From positions 1 to 13,470 of the forward strand of contig JAGQRA010000466.1 in the NCBI GenBank assembly GCA_020425885.1: a DNA stretch of 13,470 bases, written 5' to 3'. Numbering within the stretch: the stretch's first letter is position 1; each line of letters opens with the position of its first letter. The notes under the pieces were generated by a model. The model searched no databases and was not told the DNA's origin. It saw nothing but the letters and a program-made list of their open reading frames with translations. This DNA comes from Planctomycetota bacterium (GTDB taxonomy: Bacteria; Planctomycetota; UBA1135; UBA2386). A program made the translations under genes and the position numbers. This document shows, in pieces, positions 11,789 to 13,470 of this stretch.

Positions 11789-13470
11789 TTAGAACTGGCC
11801 GACTGTGATCCTGAGTCCGTTCGAGGAACTCAAGGACGCCAGCCCGCCGAGCGGGTCGATCTCGACCTGCAGGAACTGGTGGAACAGGTTCACGCGTGCC
11901 AGTGCCGGCGAGTTCGGGATCACGAGGTCGTAGGTGCTGGCGCCCGCTTGTGGGAAGGCGAGGGTGATCGAGATCGGATCGGCGAGGAGATCGCAGCCCG
12001 GCAGCGCTGCCGTCGACAGCTGAGAGAGCGGAGTGCCGGGGGAACTCATGCCGTAGAGCGACGCCGCAAGGGAGGTCGGCGCGAACCCGGTGGCGCGCGT
12101 CCGGCATGTGCTGCCAACCCACGGCTGCGTGATGGTGGAGAGAGTGATTGGCCCGGCAGGGCCAATGCACGCGGTCGCGACAGGGTCGACCGTGGGGGAG
12201 CAGTCGGTCTGGAGGTGGGCGACGAAAGCGGAAACGTGACTCCCAGCGAGCATGAAGTTTCCGCCCACGATGATTGAGCCATCGTCAGCCGCGATGACAC
12301 TCTCAGCAATGAGGCCGCCGTAGCCACCTGTCAGACCTGCATCGACAGCATGCCATGCTTGCCCATCCCAGCGCGCCAGGCCGTGGGTGTACACTCCACC
12401 TGCAAAGTCAAACAGGCCAGCCGCCAGGACATCTCCGTTCGGTAGGACGGCAAGCCCTTCCACGGCAGCGGACATGCCTGTTCCCAACGGGGACCAGGAG
12501 GTACCATCCCAGCGAGCTACGTACCTGGTGCTCGTCGCGCCTGCGGTGCCAAAATACCCTCCGATCACAATGTCGCCGTTCGGCAGTTCTACGATAGCCT
12601 TGACTGTGTCGCCCACACCGGATCCGAGAGGCAACCATTGCTGGCCATCCCAGCGCGCGATGTTCCGAGCAGACGCATTCCCCGCAAAGTTGAAGTAGCC
12701 ACCTACTACGAGATCACCATTTGCGAGTTTCTCTATGGCGGTTACGGCACCGTCGATGATCGTGCCAGTCGACACGCCCCCGTGGAATGGGGTCCATGAC
12801 GCACCATCCCATAGGGCCAGGCCATTCAGCTGAGTGCTGCTCGAGCTGCTGTGCGTGAATGCCCCTCCCGCGAGCAGGTCTCCATTGAGAAGTGGTAGGA
12901 GCGCGTGCACGGTGGTTGCACTGTTCGCGTTCGTCAAACCCGCGCCTAGCCCAGACCAGGCGACACCGTTCCACTCTGCAATGTTCGCAACTGACAGTCG
13001 GCCGGCAATGTCGAACGTGCCACCCGCGACGATGTTGCCGTTCGGCATGGCCGCGACGGAGTAGACACGGGTGTAGAGAGGCAAGGGCGTGAACACGAGC
13101 CCATCACCGAGGGCCGACCATCGTGCGCCGTCCCAACGGGCGATGTGGTTTGCCGGTACACCGCCGATCATCGTGAAGTCGCCGCCAGCGATGAATCCGC
13201 CCCCTGGCAGGCTCCCGAGTGACCACACCATGGCGTCGGTCCCACCGTTCAATACCGACCACTCGAGTCCATTCCAGCGAGCGATGTTGCGGACGGATGC
13301 CTTGCCTGCCTTGGTGAAGTCACCTCCCGCGTACACGTCGCCGCCCGGCAGCGCCGCGACGGTGTAGACCCAACCGCTCAGGCTGCTGATGCCGTCGTCG
13401 AACGCGTGCCACGACGTGCCATCCCAGCGAGCGATGCGGTTGACGATCAGGCTGCCGGAACGGCCGAAGT
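11789..13470 (-). CDS. Secreted repeat protein with eight ARWDG propeller-type repeats (5' end outside window)
   Basis: The frame is open from the right edge to TAA at 11789-11791, so 559 residues are visible. The start is beyond the window; the GTG at 13336 is an internal Val codon because the repeat pattern continues upstream of it. Eight repeats of about 47-55 residues (12209-13468) follow the plan xxIARWDGxxWxxLGxG...V..xxxLPNGDxxxGGxFxxAG, typical of a beta-propeller or Kelch-like delta-repeat protein in which each unit supplies one blade. Residues after the repeats form a C-terminal domain with four Cys (near TDC, ATAC, GSTC and LPGC) ending SSSNGLRITVGQF. It resembles in layout the C-termini of the two 220-residue-module proteins in this window. 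An extracellular location is inferred from that ending; no enzymatic motif is seen. Codon third positions are more mixed than in the secreted-protein set. Confidence 0.88.
   Translation of the reverse strand, partial: FGRSGSLIVNRIARWDGTSWHAFDDGISSLSGWVYTVAALPGGDVYAGGDFTKAGKASVRNIARWNGLEWSVLNGGTDAMVWSLGSLPGGGFIAGGDFTMIGGVPANHIARWDGARWSALGDGLVFTPLPLYTRVYSVAAMPNGNIVAGGTFDIAGRLSVANIAEWNGVAWSGLGAGLTNANSATTVHALLPLLNGDLLAGGAFTHSSSSSTQLNGLALWDGASWTPFHGGVSTGTIIDGAVTAIEKLANGDLVVGGYFNFAGNASARNIARWDGQQWLPLGSGVGDTVKAIVELPNGDIVIGGYFGTAGATSTRYVARWDGTSWSPLGTGMSAAVEGLAVLPNGDVLAAGLFDFAGGVYTHGLARWDGQAWHAVDAGLTGGYGGLIAESVIAADDGSIIVGGNFMLAGSHVSAFVAHLQTDCSPTVDPVATACIGPAGPITLSTITQPWVGSTCRTRATGFAPTSLAASLYGMSSPGTPLSQLSTAALPGCDLLADPISITLAFPQAGASTYDLVIPNSPALARVNLFHQFLQVEIDPLGGLASLSSSNGLRITVGQF
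12209..13468 (-). repeat. Eight degenerate repeats of about 140-165 bp encoding ARWDG units
   Basis: The units are anchored at DNA level by CCATCCCAGCGAGCGATG-like blocks (the complement encodes IARWDG) near 13420, 13270, 13130, 12970, 12800, 12645, 12505 and 12365. The first unit is cut by the window edge. Two units have A-WDG/AEWNG variants (LALWDG, IAEWNG). Confidence 0.85.

Noticed and set aside
1..13470. Mobile element, CRISPR array, tRNA or rRNA
   Set aside because: No transposase or integrase motif, terminal repeats, regularly spaced identical repeats with unique spacers, or tRNA-like cloverleaf was seen; the repeats present are all inside coding genes.

Overview
The window is a GC-rich bacterial chromosome segment. 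The likely source is a member of the Planctomycetota. This is an inference from protein style: large secreted beta-rich proteins, a PQQ-type sugar-dehydrogenase propeller followed by DxDxNGxxDxC calcium-type repeats, and C-termini ending in S-D/N-A/G-L-x-I-T-I/V-G. No marker gene is present to prove it.

Layout. (1) Bases 1-552, plus strand: the 3' end of a DUF4340-type gene, ending at a perfect hairpin (553-576) that separates it from a converging gene. (2) Bases 6760-582, minus strand: a compact three-gene set of exported proteins. Two paralogues (5006-6760 and 582-2351), each carrying two copies of an unrecognised 220-residue module, bracket a glucose/sorbosone-dehydrogenase-like propeller protein (2427-5006). 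The first two genes overlap as TGATG, which suggests translational coupling. (3) Bases 6876-8426, minus strand: a B12-binding-type radical SAM protein with a DUF4080-like C-terminus. It is divergent from (4) bases 8551-10719, plus strand: an M3 zinc metallopeptidase (Dcp-like) with a lipoprotein signal. (5) Bases 11632-10761, minus strand: two tandem DUF433/DUF5615 antitoxin-toxin modules. Both antitoxin genes are intact and both toxin genes are broken: one by an in-frame TAG at a conserved lysine position, the other reduced to an N-terminal stub with an in-frame TGA. An 8-bp perfect inverted repeat lies just upstream and may be the operator. (6) Bases 13470-11789, minus strand: a 5'-truncated secreted protein with eight repeats of about 50 residues (xxARWDGxxW...LPNGDxxxGGxF), ending in a C-terminal domain that resembles those of the two 220-residue-module proteins.

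The most notable content is the secreted three-gene set with its undescribed duplicated module, the shared C-terminal domain that may act in sorting or anchoring, and the toxin-antitoxin pair in which the toxins alone have decayed. No RNA gene, CRISPR array, insertion sequence or gene-free stretch over 300 bases was seen. Bases 10720-10760 and 2352-2426 hold nothing I can identify beyond weak hairpins.
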